From: Natrinema sp. DC36
Lineage (GTDB): Archaea > Halobacteriota > Halobacteria > Halobacteriales > Natrialbaceae
Reading direction: 5' to 3'
Length of the DNA stretch: 64,000 nt
Assembly: GCF_020405225.1 (NCBI RefSeq)
Contig: NZ_CP084472.1
Span: forward strand, 2,914,001-2,978,000
A program made the position numbers and the translations under genes. How positions within the stretch are numbered: the first letter of the stretch is position 1; every line of letters starts with the position of its first letter. Shown here one piece after another: positions 54,837-63,976 of this stretch. The notes under the pieces are model-generated. The model made no database searches. It was not told the DNA's origin and saw nothing but the letters and a program-made list of their open reading frames with translations.

Positions 54837-55718
54837 ATGAACGCAGATGCCGTCGTCCTCGATATCGACGGGGTACTCGTCGACGTTGCAGATTCCTACC
54901 GACGGGCGATCGTCGAATCCGTCGACACGGTCTACGACCGGACGATCCGGAAGGACGACATTCAGTTGTTCAAAGACGCGGGCGGGTTCAACAACGACTG
55001 GGAGCTGACGGACGCCGCCGCGCTCTACATCCTCGCGACCGAGGAAGGCTATCGCGAGTCGCTCGAGGAATACACCGACGGGATCGCCACCGCGGGCGGC
55101 GGCCTCGAGGCGGCCGAAACCGTCGTCCGCGAGGCGATCGGCGCGCGGGCGACCCAGCGCGTGACGAACCGCTGGGACCGCGAGCGACTCCGCGACGTCT
55201 TTCAGCAACTGTACCTCGGCGACGATCTCTATCGCGGGCTCGAGGGCGGCGAACCCGACCTCGAGCGCGAAACGCGCGGGTTTATCCACGACGAGCCGGT
55301 GTTGCTCGAAGCCGACGCGAGAGATCGGCTGCTCGAGGGGTACGACGTCGGCGTCCTGACCGGGCGACCGGAAGCCGAAGCCGAGATCGCGCTCGATCGA
55401 GTCGGGCTCGACGACGCGATTCCGATCGAGCACCGCTTTACGATGGACGACTGGGAAGAAGGGAAGCCCCACCCGCGGGCGTTGACGACGCTCGCGGAGC
55501 GATTCGACGCCGAGTCGGTCGTCTTCGTCGGCGACACGCTGGACGATATCCGGACGGCGGTCAACGCCGGCGACGCCGATCCGACCCGGGACTACCGCGG
55601 TATCGGCGTGCTGACCGGCGGGTTGACGGGCGAGGAGGGACGGCAGAAGTACGAGCGCGAGGGCGCGGCGGCGATCCTCGAGTCGATCAACGCGCTACCG
55701 GACCTGCTCGAGTCGTAA
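54837..55718 (+). CDS. HAD-superfamily hydrolase (TIGR01548-like)
   Basis: 293 residues from the ATG at 54837. A TATA-like CTTTTATC at 54806-54813 lies 27 bases before it. HAD motif I is [10 protein letters not shown] (nucleophile Asp with a second Asp), motif [11 protein letters not shown], and motifs III/IV KPHPRAL and [12 protein letters not shown] helical cap lies between motifs I and II. It is probably a phosphatase, and the substrate is unknown. Confidence 0.85.
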   Translation: MNADAVVLDIDGVLVDVADSYRRAIVESVDTVYDRTIRKDDIQLFKDAGGFNNDWELTDAAALYILATEEGYRESLEEYTDGIATAGGGLEAAETVVREAIGARATQRVTNRWDRERLRDVFQQLYLGDDLYRGLEGGEPDLERETRGFIHDEPVLLEADARDRLLEGYDVGVLTGRPEAEAEIALDRVGLDDAIPIEHRFTMDDWEEGKPHPRALTTLAERFDAESVVFVGDTLDDIRTAVNAGDADPTRDYRGIGVLTGGLTGEEGRQKYEREGAAAILESINALPDLLES

Positions 55719-55746
55719 CGGCCTCGAGCGCGTCGGTTCCGACCGG

Positions 55747-56199
55747 CTAGGAGAGCTGTTCGCCGGGGAGACGAACGAAAGTCAGCCAGAAATTTTCGAA
55801 CGAGCGGACGAGATCGATGAATTCGTCCGGTTCGACCGGTTTCTGGACGTACGCGTTCGCGTGGAGGTCGTACGAACGGGCGATGTCCTCCTCCGACGCC
55901 GAACTCGTCAGTACGATCACAGGGATTGATCGGAGCGCCCGTTCGGACTTGAGTTCAGAAAGGATATCAGCGCCGTCAACATCGGGGAGCTGGAAATCCA
56001 GCAGAATCATGTCCGGACGCGGGCTCTCCGCGTGGTCGTTGCGCTGGTGGACGAAATCGAGCGCCGCTTCGCCGTCGGTGACCGTGTGAATGTCGCTCGC
56101 GATGTTCGCGTCCTCGAACGACTCTGAGAACAGCCGCGCGTCGCCGGGGTTGGGTTCGACTAGCAGAATGGTGATCGCATCCTCGATCGGTGGAGACAT
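55747..56199 (-). CDS. Response regulator receiver protein
   Basis: 150 residues from the ATG at 56199. A single receiver domain with no output domain. The phospho-acceptor Asp is in MILLDFQLPDVDG (about residue 61), the switch Ser/Thr in VIVLTSSAS and the Lys in YVQKPVEP. The acidic pair usually found at the end of strand one reads VEPNPGD, so one acid is replaced and magnesium binding may rely on the later Asp. No histidine kinase is adjacent. Confidence 0.85.
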   Translation of the reverse strand: MSPPIEDAITILLVEPNPGDARLFSESFEDANIASDIHTVTDGEAALDFVHQRNDHAESPRPDMILLDFQLPDVDGADILSELKSERALRSIPVIVLTSSASEEDIARSYDLHANAYVQKPVEPDEFIDLVRSFENFWLTFVRLPGEQLS

Positions 56200-56313
56200 A
56201 CACCTGTTTGGAGGGAGTCGGAAAAGAAGTATACGGTTATTCAAACTGAATGTACTCGTTTGTACACAGGTATCGATAGGCGGCGTCGCGACCGAACAAG
56301 TCGGTCGGGCCGA

Positions 56314-56904
56314 TCACGCGACCGGCTCGTCCAGTCGGTGGCACGAATCGAATCGATCGTCGGCCAGGTAGACGGTCTCATCGCGAACGATCACGGCGAC
56401 GGAGTCGAGCGTCGCACCGCGGCACGGTCCCGCCGTGCAGACGCCGTCACCGCACTCGAAGCGCGCGCCGTGTTCGTGACACACCAGGTGGTCGTCGCGG
56501 ACGATCGCGCCGGGGCCGGGATCGAGTCGAACAGTCGGCCTGTGCGGACACGAGTTCCGCCACGCGGACACCTCGTCGCCCGTCCGCCGGAGGATCAGTT
56601 CGGTTCCCCGATTCCCGGACCGAGCCTCGCACCGAAGCGTTCCGTCCGTCGGAACGGCCGCGAGCGGAGCGATGCGTCTGGTGTCGTCGCTCGCCGTCGC
56701 CGGCCGTTCGGGGGCGATCCCGTCGGTTTCATCGGTTTCATCAGTCGCATCGGTTTCGTCGCTGCTCGAGCCCCCCTCGCTTCCGCCGTCGACGCTGAAT
56801 CGAAACGTCGCGTCGTCGGTCGACACGTCGCCCTCGTCGTCGTAGACGCGAACGGAGGCGGATTCGTCGTGTCCCTCGAGCGTTACTCGGACGGGATCGG
56901 TCAT
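56314..56904 (-). CDS. Rieske-type iron-sulfur protein
   Basis: 196 residues from the ATG at 56904. The 2Fe-2S ligands are C-P-H in WRNSCPHRPTV and C-H-E-H in VCHEHGARFEC, with the normal spacing. An acidic, Ser/Asp/Thr-rich linker (about 40-65, DETDATDETDETDG) joins an N-terminal domain of unknown fold. It is cytoplasmic, with no signal peptide. A small ferredoxin-like component is the probable role. No oxygenase partner is nearby. Confidence 0.85.
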   Translation of the reverse strand: MTDPVRVTLEGHDESASVRVYDDEGDVSTDDATFRFSVDGGSEGGSSSDETDATDETDETDGIAPERPATASDDTRRIAPLAAVPTDGTLRCEARSGNRGTELILRRTGDEVSAWRNSCPHRPTVRLDPGPGAIVRDDHLVCHEHGARFECGDGVCTAGPCRGATLDSVAVIVRDETVYLADDRFDSCHRLDEPVA

Positions 56905-57030
56905 ACGCCCTATTTTCGGCCAGCCTAAAAGTACGTTCCGGACCGAGTTGCCGCCTCCGAGATCGAGCGGTCGAATCCGGTCACCGAGAGCGCGCGATAT
57001 TCCTTTAGGGACGCCGAGCGAACGACGCGT

Positions 57031-57366
57031 ATGGACGACGCAGAAGTCACCGTCGACGTGGAGGTCGAAGTGGAAGTGGACTCGAACGAACTCGAGATCG
57101 AAGTCGGCGACCAGCGCGAGTTCGAGGGGGAACTCGAGGCGAACGGGCTGACGATCGAGGTCGAAGCGGAGATCGAGGTCGAAGGCGAAAGCGACGCGAA
57201 CGAGGAATCGACCGGTGGAACCGACGAGGACGAGGAAGCAACGGAAAGCGAAGCCGAGGAAGCGGAACCCGACGAGGAAGCAACGGAAAGCGAAGCCGAG
57301 GAAGCGGAACCCGACGAGGAAGCAACGGAAAGCGAAGCCGAGGAAGCGGAACCCGACGAGGACTGA
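57031..57366 (+). CDS. Highly acidic repeat protein
   Basis: 111 residues, mostly Glu/Asp. The first 60 residues alternate acidic and hydrophobic residues (VDVEVEVEVDSNELEIEV), as in beta strands. The last 50 hold three perfect copies of a 14-residue unit (DEEATESEAEEAEP) from 42-bp DNA repeats. No function is known. It is divergent from the Rieske gene. Confidence 0.6.
   Translation: MDDAEVTVDVEVEVEVDSNELEIEVGDQREFEGELEANGLTIEVEAEIEVEGESDANEESTGGTDEDEEATESEAEEAEPDEEATESEAEEAEPDEEATESEAEEAEPDED
57229..57354 (+). repeat. Three tandem 42-bp repeats within the acidic gene
   Basis: The units are 57229-57270, 57271-57312 and 57313-57354. They appear identical in sequence, which points to recent expansion and allows slippage to change the number of 14-residue units without shifting the frame. 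Confidence 0.85.
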
Positions 57367-57444
57367 TCGGACGGCGGTTGTGCGATCGGTTGCAAACAGT
57401 GATAGTCGCCCGACCGTCTCCGAAACAGCGGGACTCAAAGCGGG

Positions 57445-57450
57445 TTTTAT
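57445..57450 (+). promoter_or_regulatory. TATA-like box for the UspA gene
   Basis: TTTTAT (in CGGGTTTTATTG) lies 26-31 bases before the ATG at 57476, as expected for a leaderless transcript. Confidence 0.45.
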
Positions 57451-57475
57451 TGTCACCCCATCCGAACGTCGGGCC

Positions 57476-57901
57476 ATGTATCGCGTGTTAATCCCGGTCG
57501 ATACGACCGAGGAGCGTGCGCTGGCGCAGGCCGAATACGTAACGTCACTGCCGAACGCCGCGGAGTCGGTCGAGGCCTACCTCCTGTTCGTCTTCACCGA
57601 GGACAGCGACGACCTCCCACAGGAGTTCGAGAAGTTCAAGTCGGCCTCGCGGATCGGCTCCGTCCGCCGCGCACAGGAGACCCTCGAGGCCGCCGGCATC
57701 GAGGTGACGATCCTCGAGGACAGCGGCGACACGGAAGACGACATCCTCGAGGAAGCCGAGGCCTACGACGTCGACTCGATCGTCCTCGGCGGCCGAAAGC
57801 GCTCGCCGGTCGGGAAAGCGATCTTCGGCAGCACGACCCAGGGAATCATTCTCAGTTCGGACCGTCCGGTGGTCGTCACCGGCAGCGGTGGTGGGGAATA
57901 A
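57476..57901 (+). CDS. Universal stress protein, UspA family
   Basis: 141 residues from the ATG at 57476. The N-terminal MYRVLIPVDTTEERA and the ATP-binding motif GGRKRSPVGKAIFGSTTQ (G-x2-...-G-S/T) are present, so it is of the nucleotide-binding class. Its partners are unknown. The start is supported by the TATA box 29 bases upstream. Confidence 0.9.
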   Translation: MYRVLIPVDTTEERALAQAEYVTSLPNAAESVEAYLLFVFTEDSDDLPQEFEKFKSASRIGSVRRAQETLEAAGIEVTILEDSGDTEDDILEEAEAYDVDSIVLGGRKRSPVGKAIFGSTTQGIILSSDRPVVVTGSGGGE

Positions 57902-57983
57902 CTCACTCACGGCCGGGCAGACTCGGAGCGTCGCTTGTTTCCGCCGGCAGCCATCTTATCCGGAACGGGACCGTTCATCCAGT

Positions 57984-58850
57984 ATGGAAATTCGGGAACC
58001 GAAACCCGACGAGGCCGAGCGGATTCGCGAGGTCGTGGACAGTTCGATGACGAGCTCGTTCAGGCTCAGTCCACAGCAGATCGACGGGATTACCGACGGT
58101 CAGTTCGCCGACGAGGCCATCGCCGAGAAGATCGACGACGAGAACACCCTGCTTCACCTCGTCGAAACCGGCGAGGGGATCGAAGGTACGGCCATCGCCG
58201 GCTTCGTCGAGGGACGCCTCGAGGACGAGTGGGGCGAGGTGAACTGGCTGTTCGTCGACCCCGAGCACCGAGGCAAGGGTATCGGAACGGAGCTGTACGA
58301 GACCGCGACCGAGGCGCTCCGCGACGGCGGTGCCGATCACGTCTGCGTCACCGTCCTCGAGGCCAACACCGAGGGCCACCAGTTCGTCGAACGGTTCGGT
58401 CTCGAGCACGACGGCGACCGCCGTATCGAGGTCGCCGGCGAGTCCCTGGTAAAGTACGTATACACGGATTCGGATATCGACGTGGAGCTCCCGACGGAGT
58501 CGCGGGCGGATGAGTCGGGTGATGAGAAGATGGCGAAAGACGAATCGGATGCGGAGGACGCGGAGGTGGACGAATTTCCCGAAACGGAGACGACGGACGG
58601 TCACCTGACGGCGACGAGCGACGACGGAAAGACGGTGTACATCGCCCGTGACGGGGAGAAATCCGGCACCGCGGCACCGTTTTTCATCACCTACGAAGAC
58701 GAGGGCCACGAGGAACAGTACGGCTACTACTGTGCGAACTGCGGCTCGCTCGACGTCTCGATGGACAACATGGAACGACTCGAGTGTAGCGCCTGCGGGA
58801 ACTCCCACGCGGAGCGATCCAAGGAGTCGTACGACGACTCGCACCTCTAA
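57984..58850 (+). CDS. GNAT acetyltransferase fused to a zinc ribbon (DUF5816-like)
   Basis: 288 residues from the ATG at 57984. The GNAT domain (1 to about 155) has the acetyl-CoA loop HRGKGIGTELYET. An acidic linker (about 165-210) joins a C-terminal domain with CANCGSLD and CSACGNS knuckles, matching DUF5816 in style. The acceptor is unknown. The two domains are read in one frame with no internal stop. Confidence 0.82.
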   Translation: MEIREPKPDEAERIREVVDSSMTSSFRLSPQQIDGITDGQFADEAIAEKIDDENTLLHLVETGEGIEGTAIAGFVEGRLEDEWGEVNWLFVDPEHRGKGIGTELYETATEALRDGGADHVCVTVLEANTEGHQFVERFGLEHDGDRRIEVAGESLVKYVYTDSDIDVELPTESRADESGDEKMAKDESDAEDAEVDEFPETETTDGHLTATSDDGKTVYIARDGEKSGTAAPFFITYEDEGHEEQYGYYCANCGSLDVSMDNMERLECSACGNSHAERSKESYDDSHL

Positions 58851-58872
58851 CGTCGAGGGCAGGCGAGCGCCG

Positions 58873-59316
58873 TTACTTCGCGAAGATGCTGTCGGCCGTC
58901 GCCGCGCCGATGACGCTGAAGACCGAGCCCACGGCCACGGCTTTGAACGTGACCTCGGCGAACTCGCCGTTCGTCTCGGGCTCGAGAAACGTCTCGGGAG
59001 CACCGAACAGGAGCGCGAGGATGGTGACCGAACCGAAGGTGACCAGCATCAGCGAGATGAAACGGATCGGAATCCCGGCGACTTCCTGTTCGTCGTCCGC
59101 GTCTCTGGTCGTGTCCGCCTTGTACAGCGCCGCGTAGCCGATAGTGAAGACGATAGCGACGATCGCCAGCGCCTGCAGGTCGTGCATGTTCCCCGCGAGC
59201 GTCCAGACCTCTTCGGTGACCACGAACGGACCGGCGAGCAGGAATCCGCCGACGATCTGCTGGGCCGAGTCCGCGAGTCGGAAGTCCTGCGGACGGCGCG
59301 GCCGGCGAAGCTTCAT
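58873..59316 (-). CDS. DUF2391 family membrane protein
   Basis: 147 residues. A basic N-terminus (MKLRRPRRPQDFRL) precedes four membrane helices (QIVGGFLLAGPFVVTEEVWT, ALAIVAIVFTIGYAALY, FISLMLVTFGSVTILALLFG, KAVAVGSVFSVIGAATAD). Pattern and length fit the DUF2391 family. The function is unknown. Confidence 0.8.
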   Translation of the reverse strand: MKLRRPRRPQDFRLADSAQQIVGGFLLAGPFVVTEEVWTLAGNMHDLQALAIVAIVFTIGYAALYKADTTRDADDEQEVAGIPIRFISLMLVTFGSVTILALLFGAPETFLEPETNGEFAEVTFKAVAVGSVFSVIGAATADSIFAK

Positions 59317-59367
59317 AGCGGGAGATTACGGTGGAGCGATAAAACGGTCCCGTTTGCGGCGGCGAGC

Positions 59368-60108
59368 TTACACGAACAACAGCAGCGCGGCGTAGCCCGC
59401 CGCACCGCCGGCGAACGCCCAGAATCGGCTCTCCCGATCCGACGGCAGCTCCTCCTTGATCACGTTGAGGATGATCCCGCCGGCCAGAAACGGCACGAAC
59501 ACCGCGATGAGGAGTTCGGTGTCCTCGAGGACGTAGCCGCCGGCGAAGCCGGCGAGCACCGATGCGGACAACACCCACCGTCCGCGGCGGTGATACGGCT
59601 TCCCGTGGTGGTCTCGGAGGCTGTCGTCCGTGACGAGGAAGTGCAGCGCCATCGCGACGGTAAACAGGAGGACACTGCCGAGTTCACGGTCCCACAGGAG
59701 GTAGCCGACGATCGCGTTGTAGGCGGCGAACGATCCGACGTGGATCCAGAAGACGTCGGTTCCGGCCAATTTGACGATTCCGTCCGAATCGGTATTCGAC
59801 CGTCGAGCGAGGTGCTCGAGGCCGTAGAAGGTGACGAACCCGAGGAGCGCGATCAGGTAGCCGTGGTGTTCGGCGAAGACGGTCGGGTTCCCGTGTTCCG
59901 CGAGCGTCGCCGCTGCCTCACCGACCTCTGGCAGGAGGTGGACGAAGACGTAAGCGACCGAGACGCCGCCGGCGATCGACAGCCATCGGCTCCGCGGGAA
60001 CCGACCGCCGAAGCCCAGTCGGCCGGCAAAGAGATGAACCAGCGCGAGGGCGATCGCGAACACCGGTGTGAGCACCGCGTCCGAAAACAGTGCGTCGCTC
60101 GAGAGCAT
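59368..60108 (-). CDS. ZIP-like membrane protein
   Basis: 246 residues from the ATG at 60108. An earlier ATG (60189) would overlap the antiporter stop and is less likely. About seven membrane helices, with HLLPE in the second or third and AGGIILNVIKEELP near the end, resemble the ZIP zinc/iron transporter family. Key ZIP histidines are only partly kept (HFLVTDDSLRDHH), so transport is unproven. Confidence 0.6.
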   Translation of the reverse strand: MLSSDALFSDAVLTPVFAIALALVHLFAGRLGFGGRFPRSRWLSIAGGVSVAYVFVHLLPEVGEAAATLAEHGNPTVFAEHHGYLIALLGFVTFYGLEHLARRSNTDSDGIVKLAGTDVFWIHVGSFAAYNAIVGYLLWDRELGSVLLFTVAMALHFLVTDDSLRDHHGKPYHRRGRWVLSASVLAGFAGGYVLEDTELLIAVFVPFLAGGIILNVIKEELPSDRESRFWAFAGGAAGYAALLLFV

Positions 60109-60157
60109 CCACGCGGACGATACCACGCCGAGAAGTATCGGTCTGTGGCCGGCCGAT

Positions 60158-61543
60158 TCAGTCGTCGACGCTGGCCGGACGGTCTCCACCCATCGGCATC
60201 GCGTCGCCGATGGTCCCCGCCGTTCGCCGCACGAGACGACCGAACGCTCGTCGCCGGCTGACGAACAGCGCCGTCCCGAGGACCATGTAGATCGCGGTGT
60301 AGACGAGCAGGAGTTCCGTACTCGAGACGGGGAGCGAAACGTACTCCCGAATGATGGCGAACTCGAGGAGGACCTGCGAGAGGAACAGGACGAGCAGGAC
60401 GAGCGCCTCCCTGACCGAGATTTCGAACCGGACCAGCAGCGAGACGGCGAAGAAGGACTGGGCGGCGGTCAGCCAGATCTCCGCGGATTGCTTGAAGTCG
60501 AAGGCGAGGACGCCGTAGCGACCCAGCGCGAGGGAGTGGACGACGACGAGCGTCCCGATGAGTAGCGTCCACTGGTTGAGCTTCGACGAGATCAAGGCGT
60601 TGAAGCCCGCCGTCGAGCGCGCCTTGTTCACCAGGTAGACGACGACGATGAGCTCCGGCGCTTCGGAGGCCAGCGGCGCGATCCACTGAATCATGAAGAA
60701 GGAGGGGATACCGACGCTCTCGCCGAGTTCCTCGAGCCCGTGTGCGAAGGGCTCGACGGCGGTGAAGATCATCACGCCGGAGTAGGCGAAGAGCACGAGG
60801 ACGGTCGCGATTCGGCCCGGTCTGGAGAAGCCCTGAAGGTACGCCGGCACGCCGACGTGGTCCATGTCCGGTTCGACCTCGCCGCGGAGGATAACCGCGA
60901 TGTAGCAGACGTAGAGGCCGACTAGAAACAGCATGTCGAAGATGTCGATCCCGCCGTTGAGCGGGACGAGGAACGCCCAGAGCGTCGCGATGAGGAGAAA
61001 CACGATCTCGAGGCCGATTTCTCGATCGAGGATGACGACGTCGGTGAGGAAGCCGGGGCGGTTCTCGACGGCGGGATCGGCCGACGACCCCCGGCGGAAG
61101 ATCGTAAAGAGAGCGACGCCGGCCCAGCCGATGCCGATGAGGATCCGGTTCGCGCCGGTCATGTTGGCGACCGCCAGGTTGCCGGCCTCGACTCCTCGTT
61201 CGGTTCCCGCGAACACGCCCGCGTTCCACGCGTAGAGGGCGTCGACGGCGTACTCTGGCGCGACCGCCAACACGGCGAGGACCGCGATCGCGAACGCTTG
61301 TGGCACGTCCTTTTCGGCGGTTTCGGCGGCCCACGCGAGGAGGAACGCCGCACCGAGGACGGCGACTCCGGTCACGATCACCGTGCTGAGCGTCGAGAGC
61401 GTTCGGAGCGCAGCCGGTGCTCGATAGTCGAACCCGAGGGCCGTCGCGAGCCAGGGGAGGAGATCGGTAGCCACCACTACGGCGACCCAGGGGAGTGTCA
61501 GTGCGACCGCGGCCGAAATCGCGCCGAGCGCTCGTCGTCTCAT
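60158..61543 (-). CDS. Sodium/calcium antiporter-like protein
   Basis: 461 residues from the ATG at 61543. About eleven membrane helices in two related halves. The alpha-repeat-like motifs contain acidic residues (AVLAVAPEYAVDALYAWNAG and QWIAPLASEAPELIVVVYLV), fitting the cation/Ca2+ exchanger superfamily. It is probably involved in calcium or sodium balance. The ZIP-like gene follows on the same strand, so the two may form a small ion-handling operon. Confidence 0.82.
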   Translation of the reverse strand: MRRRALGAISAAVALTLPWVAVVVATDLLPWLATALGFDYRAPAALRTLSTLSTVIVTGVAVLGAAFLLAWAAETAEKDVPQAFAIAVLAVLAVAPEYAVDALYAWNAGVFAGTERGVEAGNLAVANMTGANRILIGIGWAGVALFTIFRRGSSADPAVENRPGFLTDVVILDREIGLEIVFLLIATLWAFLVPLNGGIDIFDMLFLVGLYVCYIAVILRGEVEPDMDHVGVPAYLQGFSRPGRIATVLVLFAYSGVMIFTAVEPFAHGLEELGESVGIPSFFMIQWIAPLASEAPELIVVVYLVNKARSTAGFNALISSKLNQWTLLIGTLVVVHSLALGRYGVLAFDFKQSAEIWLTAAQSFFAVSLLVRFEISVREALVLLVLFLSQVLLEFAIIREYVSLPVSSTELLLVYTAIYMVLGTALFVSRRRAFGRLVRRTAGTIGDAMPMGGDRPASVDD

Positions 61544-61612
61544 AGAACTCGTATAGGAACGCGTACCGGTCGAGCGGTGATACGTGATACGGTGTGATGG
61601 CAATACGGCCTG

Positions 61613-62278
61613 CTACTGCTGTGGCGCGTGCTCCTCGTAGGGCTGGACGACGACGAAACCCTCCGAGCCGGTGAACTCGAGCTGGTAGGTCTCGTCCGAG
61701 GACTGCCCGATCATGTTCGAGAGGGCGCCGTCGACGTGACTGCCGGGGGTGGTCCCGCTCCAGGCGACGGTCGCACTGGGATCGGTTCTGACGGGGGGTG
61801 TCAGGACCAGCGGCTCGCCGTGGGTCGTGATCGCGACGCTGCCGGGACCCTCGAGAAAGACGTTGGTCATGCCGCCAGCCGAGAAGCCGGCGATGCTCTT
61901 GATGGTTCGGATCTCGTAGTTCACGCTCGACTCGAACGCGAGCACGTCGTTCCCGTTGACCGAGATCGACTGGCCGGCGTCGAGTTCGAGGATCTGGATC
62001 TTCTTCTCCCGATCCGCCAGATAAAGATGACCCGTTCCGGTCGCCTCCATCACCGGCGTTCCCTCGCTCGTGGCTTTCTCCTTGAGGAAGCCGGTGATTC
62101 CGCCTTCGGCGGAGGACTTCCCCTTGAAGGAGATATCCCCGTCGTACGCGATCATCGATCCGGCCTTGGCAGTTACCGAACCGTCGAGGTCGACGTCCAG
62201 TAGCTTGCCGTTCTCGAGCTGGAAGGTCTCGCCGCCGTCTTTCGGTTCGTTCGCGCTGACGAATTCATCGACGTTCAT
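61613..62278 (-). CDS. AIM24 family protein
   Basis: 221 residues from the ATG at 62278. The beta-rich core reads VTAKAGSMIAYDGDISFKGK, SVNYEIRTIK and GSHVDGALSNMIGQ, as in the AIM24/TIGR00266 family (related to mitochondrial Aim24). There is no membrane segment. The biochemical role is unknown. Confidence 0.85.
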   Translation of the reverse strand: MNVDEFVSANEPKDGGETFQLENGKLLDVDLDGSVTAKAGSMIAYDGDISFKGKSSAEGGITGFLKEKATSEGTPVMEATGTGHLYLADREKKIQILELDAGQSISVNGNDVLAFESSVNYEIRTIKSIAGFSAGGMTNVFLEGPGSVAITTHGEPLVLTPPVRTDPSATVAWSGTTPGSHVDGALSNMIGQSSDETYQLEFTGSEGFVVVQPYEEHAPQQ

Positions 62279-62380
62279 AGTGTCTCGAGCCTGTTGGCTC
62301 TCCTGACCCTTGGGCGGGTGCGAAGAAATAGTTACTGATACACCACTTTCAGGGCAGCGTGAACGACTGCCCGACATCGA

Positions 62381-63976
62381 TCAGGCACCGTTCCGAACGA
62401 AATCGGCCGCCTTCTCGGCGATCATCGTCGTCGGCGCGTCCGTGTTGCCGCTCGTGATCGTCGGCATCACCGAGGCGTCGACGACGCGCAACCCCTCGAG
62501 CCCGCGGACCCGGAGCCGGTCGTCGACGACGGCCGTGTCGTCGTCGCCCATCTTGCAGGTACCGACGGGATGGTACAGCGTCTCGGCCGTCTCGCGGATG
62601 TGCTCGATCAGCCCCTCGTCGCTCTGCACGTCGGAGCCGGGGAGGACCTCCGCCCCGCGATACTCGTCGAACGGCTCCGCCTGCAGGATCTCCCGGACCA
62701 GTTTGAGCCCCTCGAGAAGCACCTCGAGATCGTCGCCCTCGGTCAGATACTGCGGGTCGATGGCCGGTTCGTCGAAGGGGTCGGCGGACTCGAGCGCGAT
62801 CCGGCCGCGGCTGTCGGGACGGAGCCGGAGCGCGCCCAGGGAGAAGCCGTGCCCGTCGGGGTTGTCGAACCCGTGATCGACGAAGTACGACGGTGCGAAG
62901 TGAAACTGGATATCGGGCCGGTCGGCGTCCTCGGTGACGGTCGCGAAGCCGCCCGCTTCGGCGATGTTCGAGGTGAGCGGTCCCGTCTTCAACACCAGGA
63001 ACGTGAGGAGGTTCCGGATCGAGTCCGCGTCCGCGAGGGTGATCGGTTTCTCGCACGCGTAGTTGACCCCGACCTGCAGGTGATCCTGCAGATTTCGACC
63101 GACGCCGGGGAGGTCTTCGACGACGGAAATACCGTGTTCCGCGAGGTGGTCCGCCGGGCCGACGCCGGAGAGCATGAGCAAGTGGGGCGAGTTGACGGCA
63201 CCGGCCGAGAGGATGACTTCCTCGGTCGCATCGACCGTCGCGGGACTCCCGTCGGCATCGTCTCGAGCGTACTCCACGCCGACGGCGTTCGTCCCATCGA
63301 AGCGGACCCGCGTCACTCGCGCTCCCGTCACCGCGGTCAGGTTCGGCCGATCCAGCGCCGGTTTCAGGTACGCGTCGGCGGCGCTGTGGCGACGGCCGTC
63401 CTTCTGGGTGACCTGGTAGAAGCCGACCCCGTCCTGCTCGCCGGCGTTGAAGTCCTCGTTGTGGGGCAGGCCGACCGCCCGTCCGGCATCGACGAACGCC
63501 TCGCTGAGTTCGTTCGGCGACCGGAGGTCGGCGACGTGGCGCGGCCCGCTGATCGAGTGGGAATCCGAGGGGCCGCGCTCGTTGTCTTCGGCCCGCATGA
63601 AAGAGGGAAGAACTTCCTCGTACCCCCAGCCGTCGTTTCCCAGGTCCGCCCAGTGATCGTAGTCTTCGGGCTGGCCGCGTACGTAGATCATCGCGTTGAT
63701 CGAACTCGAGCCGCCCAGCGTCTTCCCGCGGGGCCAGTAGAGTTCCCTGTCGTTGAGTTCCGACTGGGCCGCGGTGTGATAGTTCCAGTCGACTCCCGAC
63801 TGGAACAGGTCCGAGAACGCCGCCGGAATGCCGATCTCGCGGTTCTCGTCCGGCGTCCCGGCCTCGAGCAGCAGTACCTCGGTGTCGGCGTCAGCCGACA
63901 ACCTGTTCGCGAGCACACATCCCGCCGGCCCCGCGCCGACGATCACGTAATCGGCGGATCGTTCTTCCCCTTCCAT
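62381..63976 (-). CDS. GMC oxidoreductase (choline dehydrogenase-like)
   Basis: 531 residues. The FAD-binding motif is DYVIVGAGPAGCVLANRLSA at the N-terminus, followed by the GMC signature GKTLGGSSSINAMIYVRG. The active-site His is in ETLYHPVGTCKMG, and the second conserved residue is Asn in TSGNTDAPT. It oxidises an alcohol, and choline is possible but not shown. The gene is complete and ends the window. Confidence 0.9.
   Translation of the reverse strand: MEGEERSADYVIVGAGPAGCVLANRLSADADTEVLLLEAGTPDENREIGIPAAFSDLFQSGVDWNYHTAAQSELNDRELYWPRGKTLGGSSSINAMIYVRGQPEDYDHWADLGNDGWGYEEVLPSFMRAEDNERGPSDSHSISGPRHVADLRSPNELSEAFVDAGRAVGLPHNEDFNAGEQDGVGFYQVTQKDGRRHSAADAYLKPALDRPNLTAVTGARVTRVRFDGTNAVGVEYARDDADGSPATVDATEEVILSAGAVNSPHLLMLSGVGPADHLAEHGISVVEDLPGVGRNLQDHLQVGVNYACEKPITLADADSIRNLLTFLVLKTGPLTSNIAEAGGFATVTEDADRPDIQFHFAPSYFVDHGFDNPDGHGFSLGALRLRPDSRGRIALESADPFDEPAIDPQYLTEGDDLEVLLEGLKLVREILQAEPFDEYRGAEVLPGSDVQSDEGLIEHIRETAETLYHPVGTCKMGDDDTAVVDDRLRVRGLEGLRVVDASVMPTITSGNTDAPTTMIAEKAADFVRNGA

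Noticed and set aside
57229-57354. CRISPR-like tandem repeats
   Set aside because: The 42-bp units abut each other without spacers and encode protein repeats, so this is a coding repeat.
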